DNA of 64,000 nucleotides from Acidobacteriota bacterium (GTDB lineage: Bacteria > Acidobacteriota > Thermoanaerobaculia > Multivoradales > JBCCEF01), in assembly GCA_039030395.1 (NCBI GenBank), contig JBCCEF010000011.1, positions 1-64,000 of the forward strand. The letters are read 5' to 3'. Below, in pieces: positions 1 to 11,244 of the stretch. A program made the translations under genes and the position numbers. The notes beneath the pieces are model-generated. The model did no database searches and was not told the origin of the DNA. It saw only the letters and a program-made list of their open reading frames with translations. The first letter of the stretch is position 1. Every line of letters starts with the position of its first letter.

Positions 1-45
1 CACTTGACTGGTCTTGGAATGCACGTCGATGCCAAAATAGAACAC
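1..45 (-). CDS. IS110-family transposase, N-terminal fragment (cut by window edge)
   Basis: Read on the minus strand from a GTG at 45-43, the edge encodes VFYFGIDVHSKTSQV. This matches the opening beta strand of IS110-family DEDD transposases, whose first catalytic Asp sits in the GIDVH motif. A GGAG ribosome-binding site lies about 8 bases upstream of the GTG. Only 15 codons are inside the window, so completeness cannot be judged. IS110 enzymes recombine DNA as guided by a bridge RNA encoded in the element's non-coding end, so the structured leader at 46-165 is relevant. The family call rests on a short match. Confidence 0.6.
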   Translation of the reverse strand, partial: MFYFGIDVHSKTSQV

Positions 46-165
46 GGTCGGTCTCCTTTCTCGGCAAATGATGCCGATTTGGTCTATATGCCCATGGCAC
101 TTTGCCACGGGAGACCGACCGACTCATCTCATCTGGCACCTCTACGGAGTGGCACCTCTACGGAG
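45..165 (-). ncRNA. structured leader of the IS110-type element, candidate bridge-RNA region
   Basis: Directly upstream of the transposase start, a perfect 12-bp inverted repeat (45-56 with 110-121) encloses two smaller hairpins: tcggca/tgccga at 60-76 and tggca/tgcca near 95-106. A 16-bp direct repeat occurs twice in tandem at 134-149 and 150-165. The outer stem contains the transposase ribosome-binding site, so folding would hide it and could limit translation. In IS110 elements the non-coding end preceding the transposase encodes the bridge RNA. The structure is visible; the bridge-RNA role is inferred. The outer end of the element cannot be located. Confidence 0.35.
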
Positions 166-240
166 TGGACTTTTCTACAGCGTGGATGGGTTGATCTTGC
201 ATTAGTCGTCACGCAGCCTCGGCATTGCTAAGCTTGGCCG

Positions 241-3200
241 ATGGTGCCATCGAATCTGCAAAAGGCGCATCGGCGCATCGAGGAGGCGAGGAAAACCAGA
301 GCCAAAACCCTCGATCTCGGCGACTTGACGCTGGAGGAGCTGCCGCCGAGCCTCGAAGGCTTGAGGTACCTCGAGACGCTTTCGTTGGGTATGGCTCGCG
401 TCACCGATACGGGAGAGTTTGAGTTTGATCCCTCCCGCACGGCAAGTAGCTTCAAAGACCTCCGGCCATTGTCGGGTCTGACCGCCCTCCAAAGCCTCGA
501 CCTGAATGGGTGCGGGGTCTCGGATCTCGCGCCTTTTTCAAACCTGACCGCCCTCCAAGTCCTCAACCTGAGCGGGTGTATGGGGGTCTCGGATCTGGCG
601 CCCATTTCCAATCTGACCGCCCTTCAAGATCTCAACCTGAGGTGGTGTATGGGGGTCTCGGATCTGGCGCCCATTTCCAATCTGACCGCCCTTCAAGATC
701 TCAACCTGAGCTGGTGCAAGGGGGTCTCGGATCTCGCGCCAATCTCAAACCTGACCGCCCTCCAAAACCTCGACCTGAGCGGGTGCAAGGGGATCTCGGA
801 TCTCGCGCCCACTTCAGGTTTGCCCGCCCTCCAAAGCCTCGACCTGGGTGGGTGCGGGGTCTCGGATCTCGCGCCTTTTTCAAACCTGACCGCCCTCCAA
901 GTCCTCAACCTGAGCCGGTGCGAGGGGGTCTCGGATCTCGCGCCAATCTCAAGTCTGACCGCCCTCCAAAGACTCAACCTGAGCTGGTGCCAGGGGGTCT
1001 CGGATCTCGCGCCAATCTCAAACCTGACCGCCCTCCAAGACCTCAACCTGACCGTGTGCCAGGGGGTCTCGGATCTCGCGCCAATCTCAAACCTGATCGC
1101 CCTCCAAAACCTCACCCTGACCTGGTGCCACGGGGTCTCGGATCTCGCGCCAATCTCAAACCTGAAAGCCCTCCAAGACCTTGACCTGAGCGGGTGCGAG
1201 GGGGTCTCGGACCTGGCACCCATTTCCAATCTGACCGCCCTCCAATACCTCAACCTGAGAAGGTGCACCGCCATTACGGACCTGAGCGTAGTTAGTGATC
1301 TGGATTCCCTCGAGAACGTCGGCCTCCTCGGCTGCGAAGCCGCCCTGTCGGTTCCGCTCCTACGCGCCATCGCCGACCTCCCGTTGATGAAAGAGCTATA
1401 CGCCGACGGCGCCCGAGGCGTGCCGAGGGAAGTTCTGTCCCAATACTTGCTCGACAACTGCCTTCCGCGACTCCGAGCCCACTTCGCCGACCTCGATCTC
1501 GCTGCGGAGCGGGAGAACGAGGTCAAGGTGATCCTCCTCGGCAACGGCGGGGTCGGGAAGACCCAACTGTGTCGGCGTTTTCGTGGATTGCCCTTTGACC
1601 CGTCCATCCCCTCGACCCATGGGGTCGAGATCTGGAGGGAGGAGTTGAGGCTGCAAGCCGGGGGAGAAAACCAGACACTTCAAGTGAACTGGTGGGACTT
1701 CGGTGGGCAGGACATCTATCACGGTACCCATGCCCTCTTCCTGCGCAGCCGGGCGGTGTTCTTGCTCCTCTGGACACCCGGATCCGAGGAACGAGAGGAG
1801 CGGGAGGAGCACGGTGTCCTCTACCGCAACCAACCGCTGGCGTACTGGCTCGATTACATCCGCTCCCTCGCCGGTGCGGATAGCCCCGTGATCGTCGTCC
1901 AAAGCCAGTGCGAAAGTTTCGGAGACCGCGAATCTGCACCACCACGGCCGGAGGGATTCGGGTTCTTCGAGTGCTGCGCCTACGGAGCCGCCGGCGAGGA
2001 GTTGGGGCGCGACACCCTGGAGTCCCAGCTCCGCGACGCCATCCGATATCTGGCCGAAGGCAGTGGCCCTCTCCAGATCGGTCACGGTCGGGCCGAGGTC
2101 CGGCGGCGGCTGTACCGCTGGCGAGACGAAGACCAGGAGCGGCGGCCTGAGGAGCGCCAACACCGGACCGTGACCCTGGATCGCTTCCGTGAGCTGTGCG
2201 ACGAGATCGGAGGCATCACGTCCTGGGAGCACGCCCTCGAGTACTTCCACCAGACAGGCGTGGTTTTCTACCGGAAGAATCTCTTCGCCAGGGCCGTGAT
2301 CCTCGACCAGACATGGGCGCTCGATGCGGTGTACGCCGTTTTCGACCGCCAGCGGGCGGTGCCCTTGTTGCTCGACTCGGGGCGGTACTCCAGGGAGGAC
2401 TTGGCGCGCACGGTCTGGCAAGAGCACTCCGTCGAGGAGCAGGAGCTCTTCCTCGGGTTGATGGAGAGCTGCGACGTTTGCTTCCGCTGCGGCACCACCC
2501 CTGGAGGAGAGCCACGCTATCTGGCACCCGACCTCCTGCCCGGCTTCGCCGCCGTCGAGCGGCGCCTCCAATTCTGGCAAAAGGACGACCCGGGTACGCC
2601 GTTGCTCCGGCTCAAATACCGGTTCTTTCACCCAGCATTGGTTCGAAGCCTGATGAGCCAGGTCGGCGAGGAGGTCGGAGATCTCGCCGAGTACTGGAAG
2701 TATGGTCTTTGGTTCCGGGACGGTCGCCGGGATAGTCAGCTCCTGGTCCGTTTTGAGGACACCGCATCGGAAGCGGCGCCCGGAGCCGGCGACCTCGTGA
2801 TTGAAACCCAGGGAGGAGACGCCATCGGGCTGCTGCGCGAGATCCGCGAGCGGGTCCTGCGGCGGCGAGTGGGGGAAGAACCCGACGAGCGGTTGACCCT
2901 CGAAGGCCTCACGGTGGCGCGGAGTGCGCTAACGGGAGAGATCGGCGGAAAGGTCCTCGACGTTCGGGGAGAGGCGGTCCCCGCCGCCCCCTTCGCGGCC
3001 TTCTTCGCTGCCACGGAGAAGGAGCGGAACGCAGTTCCTGACGTCCCTCGTATCGAGCAACATCTGCCGGCCCTCCGCCCGGAAAGGAAGGTGCCCGAGG
3101 TCTTCATCTCCTACGCATGGGGGGACGAAACAGAAGCAAGCAGGACACGAGAGAAGGTCGTTGACGAACTCTGCACCGCCCTCGCCTCGGACGGCTTCCG

Positions 3201-3729
3201 TCCCGTTCGGGATCGCGACGTCATCGTGCCCGGCGAGTTGATCTCGCACTTCGTCGACCACCTGACCCGAGCCGAGCTGGTCGTCGCCGTGCTCAGCGAC
3301 AGGTACGTCCGCTCGCCCTACTGCATGTACGAGGTCTACAAGCTGTGGCAGCGTAGCCAGGGCGAGGCAGAACAGATGCTCCGGTACTTCGTCCCCATCG
3401 TCCTGCCGGAGGTGAGCATCGGGAGCCTTGAGGAGAGGGCACCGTACATCCGATTCTGGCGTGACAAGGCCACGGCCCTAGAGCCGGTGATCGCAGAACT
3501 AGGCCTGAGCGTCGGCGACCGCTCCTGGGGAGAGACGCGCCGAACGAAAGAGTTCGCCCACCACATTGACGACATCCTCGCTTTCTGCCAGGACGTGCTG
3601 ATGCCTCGCAAGCTGGATGTCCACTTCGACGACGGCTTCGCTGCCGTGCGGGAGGCGCTGCGGCGGCGGATTGCGGGCTCTGAGGCAGATGTCGATCAGC
3701 AGCAGGAGAGTTCGCAAATCGGAGTATGA
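241..3729 (+). CDS. LRR-Roc-COR-TIR protein (bacterial Roco protein with a TIR effector domain)
   Basis: Protein of 1162 residues. Residues 1-75 form a cap and about 75-370 hold 12-13 leucine-rich repeats of 22-23 residues (consensus LxxLDLSGCxGVSDLAPISNL). A Roc GTPase follows, with P-loop GNGGVGKT at about 433-440 and switch motif DFGGQD at about 486-491, then a COR-like region. A TIR domain starts near residue 950 (VFISYAW) and carries the SPYCMYE motif; its Glu, about 1031, matches the catalytic Glu of NAD-cleaving TIR domains. The layout suggests a sensor, a GTPase switch and a toxic effector, as in immune receptors and bacterial defence proteins. An IS110-type element lies upstream and an unrecognised gene downstream. 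No clear ribosome-binding site precedes the ATG. Domain calls are firm; the immune role is inference. Confidence 0.88.
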   Translation: MVPSNLQKAHRRIEEARKTRAKTLDLGDLTLEELPPSLEGLRYLETLSLGMARVTDTGEFEFDPSRTASSFKDLRPLSGLTALQSLDLNGCGVSDLAPFSNLTALQVLNLSGCMGVSDLAPISNLTALQDLNLRWCMGVSDLAPISNLTALQDLNLSWCKGVSDLAPISNLTALQNLDLSGCKGISDLAPTSGLPALQSLDLGGCGVSDLAPFSNLTALQVLNLSRCEGVSDLAPISSLTALQRLNLSWCQGVSDLAPISNLTALQDLNLTVCQGVSDLAPISNLIALQNLTLTWCHGVSDLAPISNLKALQDLDLSGCEGVSDLAPISNLTALQYLNLRRCTAITDLSVVSDLDSLENVGLLGCEAALSVPLLRAIADLPLMKELYADGARGVPREVLSQYLLDNCLPRLRAHFADLDLAAERENEVKVILLGNGGVGKTQLCRRFRGLPFDPSIPSTHGVEIWREELRLQAGGENQTLQVNWWDFGGQDIYHGTHALFLRSRAVFLLLWTPGSEEREEREEHGVLYRNQPLAYWLDYIRSLAGADSPVIVVQSQCESFGDRESAPPRPEGFGFFECCAYGAAGEELGRDTLESQLRDAIRYLAEGSGPLQIGHGRAEVRRRLYRWRDEDQERRPEERQHRTVTLDRFRELCDEIGGITSWEHALEYFHQTGVVFYRKNLFARAVILDQTWALDAVYAVFDRQRAVPLLLDSGRYSREDLARTVWQEHSVEEQELFLGLMESCDVCFRCGTTPGGEPRYLAPDLLPGFAAVERRLQFWQKDDPGTPLLRLKYRFFHPALVRSLMSQVGEEVGDLAEYWKYGLWFRDGRRDSQLLVRFEDTASEAAPGAGDLVIETQGGDAIGLLREIRERVLRRRVGEEPDERLTLEGLTVARSALTGEIGGKVLDVRGEAVPAAPFAAFFAATEKERNAVPDVPRIEQHLPALRPERKVPEVFISYAWGDETEASRTREKVVDELCTALASDGFRPVRDRDVIVPGELISHFVDHLTRAELVVAVLSDRYVRSPYCMYEVYKLWQRSQGEAEQMLRYFVPIVLPEVSIGSLEERAPYIRFWRDKATALEPVIAELGLSVGDRSWGETRRTKEFAHHIDDILAFCQDVLMPRKLDVHFDDGFAAVREALRRRIAGSEADVDQQQESSQIGV
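460..1290 (+). repeat. tandem 66-69 bp coding repeats (LRR array)
   Basis: About a dozen copies of a 66-69 bp unit, each encoding one leucine-rich repeat, run head to tail. Many neighbours are nearly identical at the DNA level (for example the units around 585-715 and 900-1150), synonymous positions included. Such identity points to recent duplication or gene conversion, and the array could gain or lose units by slippage. The copies stay in frame throughout. Confidence 0.9.
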
Positions 3730-3931
3730 GCCACTGATTTGATGAGGTTTGAGATTCGGGCGGCACCTTCCGTTCGGGCAGACCTTTCCGGACAAAAGAA
3801 GGACCCTCAACGATTGCAAGCTCGCGAGACAGATACTAAGCTCGTAGTAAATTAAGTCAAGCGCCTCAAATGCATAGACTCATCCAGGCACTTGCAAATG
3901 CAAATTAGGAAACGACGTCAGGCAGTTACTT

Positions 3932-4912
3932 GTGGAATCTGATCTCTATATCGAGCGCTTTTCACGAACTTCGACGGCTACCTACCTGGGTTACATCAAG
4001 TACGAAGGTGGCCTCGTCGAGGATGGCTATCTTGCAGCCTCGAAGGCAGCTCAAGCTCTGGTCGGCTTGGACCGCGCTCTGCGTCATTTTCTTGTCGGCC
4101 ACGAGCCCAAGCTAGGAGGTGCAGAATTCGAATTCCCGGTGCGGGTTCGCCGGAGTTCGTGGGAGGCCCTCCTTCCGGACTCACCCGGACTGTGGATAAA
4201 GGCGGGGCTGGGCTTGGTCGCTTCAGCCTACCTAGTTGGCGCTGCCAGAAAGGCAGGCGCAAATGATATCGGTGAAAAGGGCCTAGTCGACCTAGTCCGC
4301 ATCTCTCTTCAAAGTGTGCAGTGGTTCATTCGCTTCGGCAAACATCTGGGCGAGATTCCCAGAGGTGCTGCAGATGGAGTGAAAGTTGATCTAGAGAATC
4401 AGATGGTCGGCATTCCCAACGAAGATGGGGAGATCTTTTGGATTCCCAAGTTCCACTACGACCTACTTCGAGCATCGCCTCCGAGTCTTCTTTCAGATCT
4501 AGTCTCCGTGGTAGAAGAAGACAGGGAACTGGTAGTTGGAACCATCGACCAGGGCTCAGTCGCAGAAGTGCGCGCCGGACACGCAGATCGTGCAATATTC
4601 GTAAAGGATGAAGAGGAAGAGCTCTTTCCCGAACTAAAGCATGGCGATAGGGTCGAACTCGACGGGGAAGTAACAAGAGGAAACGGAGAAACCAACAAGA
4701 TTGGATTCAAGTACAAGGGGCACATTCTTACCTGCGCCCCGAAGACTGGGAGAATCACGCGATTCAAATCCGTCATGTTCTCCAAGGCACGAATAGCCGG
4801 AGTTATCTCCAGAGAAACCAGCGAAGGGGAGCTATGGGCACTGCGACCAAAGATTATCTTTACAAACCTTGTCCGACTAGGCCCAAACACCCGTCAACAA
4901 GACCTTTTCTAG
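3932..4912 (+). CDS. uncharacterised protein, 326 residues
   Basis: I do not recognise this protein. It starts at a GTG (3932) with no strong ribosome-binding site; AGGA lies about 22 bases upstream. The N-terminal third (GYIKYEGGL, then a helix around QALVGLDRALRHFL) looks like a compact folded domain. Residues about 85-105 form a hydrophobic glycine- and alanine-rich helix that could touch a membrane. The C-terminal half is beta-rich and charged (residues about 200-290), like an OB or small barrel fold. Codon use is visibly less GC-rich than the flanking housekeeping genes, and a 202-bp AT-richer gap separates it from the Roco-TIR gene. The island context suggests horizontal transfer and possibly defence; that is inference. 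Confidence 0.7.
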   Translation: MESDLYIERFSRTSTATYLGYIKYEGGLVEDGYLAASKAAQALVGLDRALRHFLVGHEPKLGGAEFEFPVRVRRSSWEALLPDSPGLWIKAGLGLVASAYLVGAARKAGANDIGEKGLVDLVRISLQSVQWFIRFGKHLGEIPRGAADGVKVDLENQMVGIPNEDGEIFWIPKFHYDLLRASPPSLLSDLVSVVEEDRELVVGTIDQGSVAEVRAGHADRAIFVKDEEEELFPELKHGDRVELDGEVTRGNGETNKIGFKYKGHILTCAPKTGRITRFKSVMFSKARIAGVISRETSEGELWALRPKIIFTNLVRLGPNTRQQDLF

Positions 4913-5008
4913 CCGACGATCTGAAAAACAGAGTCGCCGCCGCAATCGGCACTCGCTTGCCAGAGGCTCCCGAGGCAGACGCTCAGAACTCACCGTAAAA
5001 CTAAAGAC

Positions 5009-5374
5009 CTACGCCTTCCGCAAGATCTTCTCCATCTTGCGCCCCTTCGCCAGCTCGTCCACCACTTTGTCCAGGTAGCGGGCCTGCTTGGTCAATGGGG
5101 TCTCGATGTCTTCAATGCGGTAGCCGCAGATGACGCCGGTGATGAGGCTGGCGTTGGGGTGGAGGGTGGCTTCGGCGAAGAACTGTTCGAAGGTGGCTTC
5201 GCTTTCGATCAGGCGCTGGAGGTCTTTTTCGGTGTAGCCCGTTAGCCATTCGATGACCTGGTGGAGTTCTTCGAGGGTTCGCCCCTTGCTCTCGACCTTG
5301 GTGATGTAGTGCGGGTAGACGGAGGCGAATTTCAGTTTGGCGACTCGCTCGTCGTGGGCTGGGGTGGTCGTCAT
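5009..5374 (-). CDS. DUF2200 family protein
   Basis: This 121-residue soluble protein matches the small DUF2200 family: an N-terminal region with KLKFASVYPHYITKVE, a middle YTEKDLQRLIES helix, and a C-terminal segment reading CGYRIEDIETPL followed by a basic tail. The length is normal for the family, whose biochemical role is unknown. The ATG is preceded by AGGAG at a suitable distance. It sits 11 bases after the DUF2461 gene and so is probably the last gene of a carB transcript. Confidence 0.75.
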   Translation of the reverse strand: MTTTPAHDERVAKLKFASVYPHYITKVESKGRTLEELHQVIEWLTGYTEKDLQRLIESEATFEQFFAEATLHPNASLITGVICGYRIEDIETPLTKQARYLDKVVDELAKGRKMEKILRKA

Positions 5375-5385
5375 TTCTTGGGCTC

Positions 5386-6080
5386 CTAGAAGGGTACGTC
5401 CACGGCCTTGCAGAGGAAGCGCATCAGCGGGGCGGTTTGGCGGCAGAGGGCTTCGAGCCGGTCGAGGAGACCCGGCGCGAGGGCGTCTTTTTCGGTGAGG
5501 TGGGTGATGGCGATGAAGTCTTTGCGTTTCAAATCGTCGATCAGTGGGTGGTCGGCGTCGTAGCCGCGGGGTGGGCGCTTGAGGGAGTCGCCGGCGAGGT
5601 GGAAGGTCTTGCCGGACGATTCGTCGTCGCCCAGGTCTTTTCTCAGTTTTTTCCAGGCGGCGGTGCGGTCGTCGAGGGCTTCGCGGATGGCCTTGAGGGT
5701 GGCGGAATCCGGGTGGTAGATGCCGCCGCCGAAGAAGACCTGGCCGGGCTCCAGGTGGAGGTAGTAGCCGGGGGCATGGACGTCTTTTCCCTGCTGGTGA
5801 CGGAACTGGATGCCGGCGTGGGTTTTGTACGGAGTTTTGTCTTTGGAGAAGCGGGTGTCGCGGTAGATGCGGAAGAGGGACCCGCCAACGGCTTTGGGAA
5901 TGGCGTCGATGTGGCGGCTGACTTTGCGCAACCGCGGGCCGAAGTCGCTGATGAGCTGGAGGGCCGGTTCTTTGACCTCGCGCTCGTAGCGCTTTTTGTT
6001 GGCGTTGAACCAGTCGCGGTCGTTGTTTTCTTGAAGATCCCGCAGGAAGGTGAAGAGGCTCTTGCCGAGGGGGTTTTCGC

Positions 6081-6084
<4 letters not shown>
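5386..6084 (-). CDS. DUF2461 (TIGR02453) family protein
   Basis: This 232-residue protein has the hallmarks of the DUF2461/TIGR02453 family: an opening helix with [21 protein letters not shown], the conserved [18 protein letters not shown] segment, and GYYLHLEPG with a following GGGIYHP turn. Family members are widespread cytoplasmic proteins of unknown function. Its ATG overlaps the carB stop by four bases (ATGA), so it is translationally coupled to carB. The two share no obvious pathway, and this pairing may be lineage-specific. Confidence 0.85.
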
Positions 6085-9314
<3,230 letters not shown>

Positions 9315-9359
9315 GTCGGCAGGAGTCTAGCCTGGTTTTCTGCTGGGCGACGGGCCGGT

Positions 9360-9617
9360 TCATTCGGACCTTTGGGGATCCCCTTGCGGCGGAGGCGCAG
9401 CGGCTTGCTCGAAGCCGGCACAGCGGTACACCGGCAGCGGCGGGTAGCGCCGGAAGCGATCATCGAAATCCGACCGGCCGCAGCGGGCGAAGGCGCTGCG
9501 CTTGGAGGCCTGGATTTCCAGAAATCGGCACTCGGCGCACATCCCAGGATGCAGCGGAAGGCGATCGAGGGCGGTGGAATCGAGCTGTCCGCGGCGCTTG
9601 CCGGAGGCGTCCTTCAT
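9360..9617 (-). CDS. small four-cysteine protein (probable zinc-binding)
   Basis: This 85-residue protein carries a CAEC pair, a Cys in FARCGRS and a last Cys in PLPVYRCAGFE. Together they give C-x2-C...C...C, with an RYPPLPV segment just before the last Cys. I believe this is a recurring small protein type in Acidobacteriota-like genomes, but I cannot verify that here. Zinc binding is inferred from the cysteines. It lies 45 bases upstream of carB on the same strand. No ribosome-binding site is evident before the ATG at 9617; an internal Met before the first Cys pair is an alternative start. Confidence 0.5.
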   Translation of the reverse strand: MKDASGKRRGQLDSTALDRLPLHPGMCAECRFLEIQASKRSAFARCGRSDFDDRFRRYPPLPVYRCAGFEQAAAPPPQGDPQRSE

Positions 9618-9828
9618 GGCACCGAATCCGGCTCCGGCCGCTGTCGCGAAGGGCGTAGGTCCATGAGAATCAAAGCCTTACGCCGCGGCGCGTCAAAGAG
9701 ATTCATCAGCATTTATCGATAGCCTGCATTCCGCCATGCCGCACGACGGCAAAAAGGCTTGAATTCTTTTGGCAATCGGGCATAAAACGTTCCTCGGTCT
9801 TGTTGCGTATATCGAGTAGTAAGGGTCG
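9618..9828. other. intergenic region with promoter-like AT-rich segment
   Basis: No convincing gene lies here; the short reading frames on both strands have random-looking composition. The stretch 9720-9815 is AT-richer than its surroundings. It contains ttgaat followed 18 bases later by taaaac, and a later tatatc near 9808. Either could serve as a plus-strand promoter for the structured segment that follows. Confidence 0.3.
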
Positions 9829-10000
9829 TCCTCTCGAAAGGAGGCCGATCTCCTACCGGGGACCCACCGGATCGCATCCGCGACTCGGAGCCCGGGGCCC
9901 CAGCGGCGGTAACGTCGCCCTTTCTCACTTCCTTCCACCCCCGCGGCCCCCACGGGTCGCGCGGTTCAAAATCGAGAGGGGCCGGGCAACCGGCCCCTTT
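9829..10000 (+). ncRNA. candidate structured non-coding RNA ending in an intrinsic terminator
   Basis: This non-coding stretch has nested complementarity: 9830-9837 pairs with 9972-9979, cgcgac at 9879-9884 pairs with gtcgcg at 9956-9961, and ggcg/cgcc closes a loop near 9905-9919. A terminator hairpin follows directly. This would give a rod-like transcript of about 170 nt, in the size range of 6S RNA, but I do not see diagnostic 6S, SRP, tmRNA or RNase P sequence. It could instead be a long structured leader of the downstream serine hydrolase gene. Confidence 0.3.
9978..10000 (+). terminator. rho-independent terminator
   Basis: A perfect 8-bp GC stem (ggggccgg/ccggcccc) with the tetraloop GCAA is followed by TTT. 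It lies 68 bases before the serine hydrolase start, so it would end a plus-strand transcript from the upstream structured region. Its left arm shares two bases with a competing stem (9972-9979 with 9830-9837), so attenuation is possible. Confidence 0.6.
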
Positions 10001-10068
10001 CGCCTGCCTGGGTGTTTTTTCTCGCCGCCGCTTTTCCTTCTGGGTTGCCGCCATGGCAACATCGGCCT

Positions 10069-11244
10069 ATGGAAACGGACACCCGCGCGAAACCACAGAT
10101 TACCGGAGCCGGAGCGGACCGCCTGCCGGCCGCCGTTGGCGAGATCGCCCAAGGCATCGACGAAGGCCTGCACCTGGGAGCCCAGCTCTACGTATCGATC
10201 GGCGGGCGCCCGGTAGCGGACTTCGCCCTCGGCGGCGACCGCGAGGGGCGTCCCCTCGAGCCGACGGACCTGGCCCTGTGGCTGTCGGCCACCAAACCGG
10301 TGACGGCGGTGGCGGTGGGGCAACTATGGGAGCGCGGCCTGCTCGCCCTGGACGATCCGGTGGCGCGCCACCTGCCGGAGTTCGGGGAGCACGGCAAGGG
10401 CGACATCACGCTCCGCCACCTGCTCACCCACACCGGCGGCATTCGCATGCTGGAAGTGGGCTGGCCGCACGCTTCCTGGGAGGAGATCCTCGACAAGATC
10501 TGCCAGCGGCGGCCGGAACCCCGCTGGACGGCGGGTGAGAAGGCCGGCTATCACCTGACCTCGAGCTGGTTTGTGCTGGGCGAGGTGATCCGCCGCCTCG
10601 ACGGCCGCCCCTTCTCCACCTACGTGCGGCAGGAGATCTTCGAGCCGCTGGACCTGGACGACTCGTGGATCGGCATGCCCGAGGAGACCTTCGAGGGCTA
10701 CGGCGACCGCATCGCCAAGACCTACAACACTGCAGACGACGAGGGAGCCCCCTTCCGCCGGCCGCGCGAGCACTCCTGGCACGGCCTGGAGCGGGTGACC
10801 CGCCCGTCGCCCGGCGGCAATGGCCGCGGGCCGATCCGGGAGCTCGGCCGCTTTTACGAGGCGCTCGCCGCCGGCGGCGCCCTCGATGGCCGGCGCATCC
10901 TCCGCCCGCAGACCGTCGAAGCGCTCACCGCCCGCCACCGGGTGGGCCTCTACGACCACACCTTCAAGCACATCCTCGACTGGGGGCTGGGGTTCATCCC
11001 CGATTCCAAGCAGTACGGCGAGGACACCGTGCCGTACGCCTACGGCCGCCTGTGCTCGCGCCGCACCTGGGGCCACAGCGGCTACCGCTCCTCCACCGGC
11101 TTCGCCGACGCCGCCCACGGCCTGGTGGTGGCCCTGGTGTTCAACGGCACTCCGGACGACGCCGGCCACGACCGGCGCATGCGGCGGGTGCTGGAGGCAA
11201 TCTATTGGGATCTGGGGTTGGCCGAGACGCCCGACGATTCCTGA
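10069..11244 (+). CDS. serine hydrolase of the beta-lactamase / penicillin-binding family
   Basis: From the ATG at 10069 the protein has 391 residues. It shows the class C beta-lactamase/DD-peptidase fold: the S-x-x-K motif SATK with nucleophile Ser73, the LRHLLTHTGG segment, a GYHLTSSW segment in the position of the Tyr motif, and WGHSGY near the C terminus in place of KTG. These suggest an esterase, peptidase or amidase in family S12; the substrate cannot be told. There is no signal peptide from this start. An upstream in-frame ATG at 10012 would add 19 residues overlapping the terminator region and is less likely. The 3' end overlaps the convergent mtaB by 43 bases. Confidence 0.88.
   Translation: METDTRAKPQITGAGADRLPAAVGEIAQGIDEGLHLGAQLYVSIGGRPVADFALGGDREGRPLEPTDLALWLSATKPVTAVAVGQLWERGLLALDDPVARHLPEFGEHGKGDITLRHLLTHTGGIRMLEVGWPHASWEEILDKICQRRPEPRWTAGEKAGYHLTSSWFVLGEVIRRLDGRPFSTYVRQEIFEPLDLDDSWIGMPEETFEGYGDRIAKTYNTADDEGAPFRRPREHSWHGLERVTRPSPGGNGRGPIRELGRFYEALAAGGALDGRRILRPQTVEALTARHRVGLYDHTFKHILDWGLGFIPDSKQYGEDTVPYAYGRLCSRRTWGHSGYRSSTGFADAAHGLVVALVFNGTPDDAGHDRRMRRVLEAIYWDLGLAETPDDS

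Noticed and set aside
460-1290. Regular tandem repeats resembling a CRISPR array
   Set aside because: The units are contiguous 66-69 bp coding repeats in one frame encoding leucine-rich repeats, with no unique spacers and no cas genes.
9713-10054. 113-codon minus-strand gene in the 9.6-10 kb gap
   Set aside because: Basic low-complexity translation with no family resemblance, no ribosome-binding site, and it would cover the terminator hairpin.
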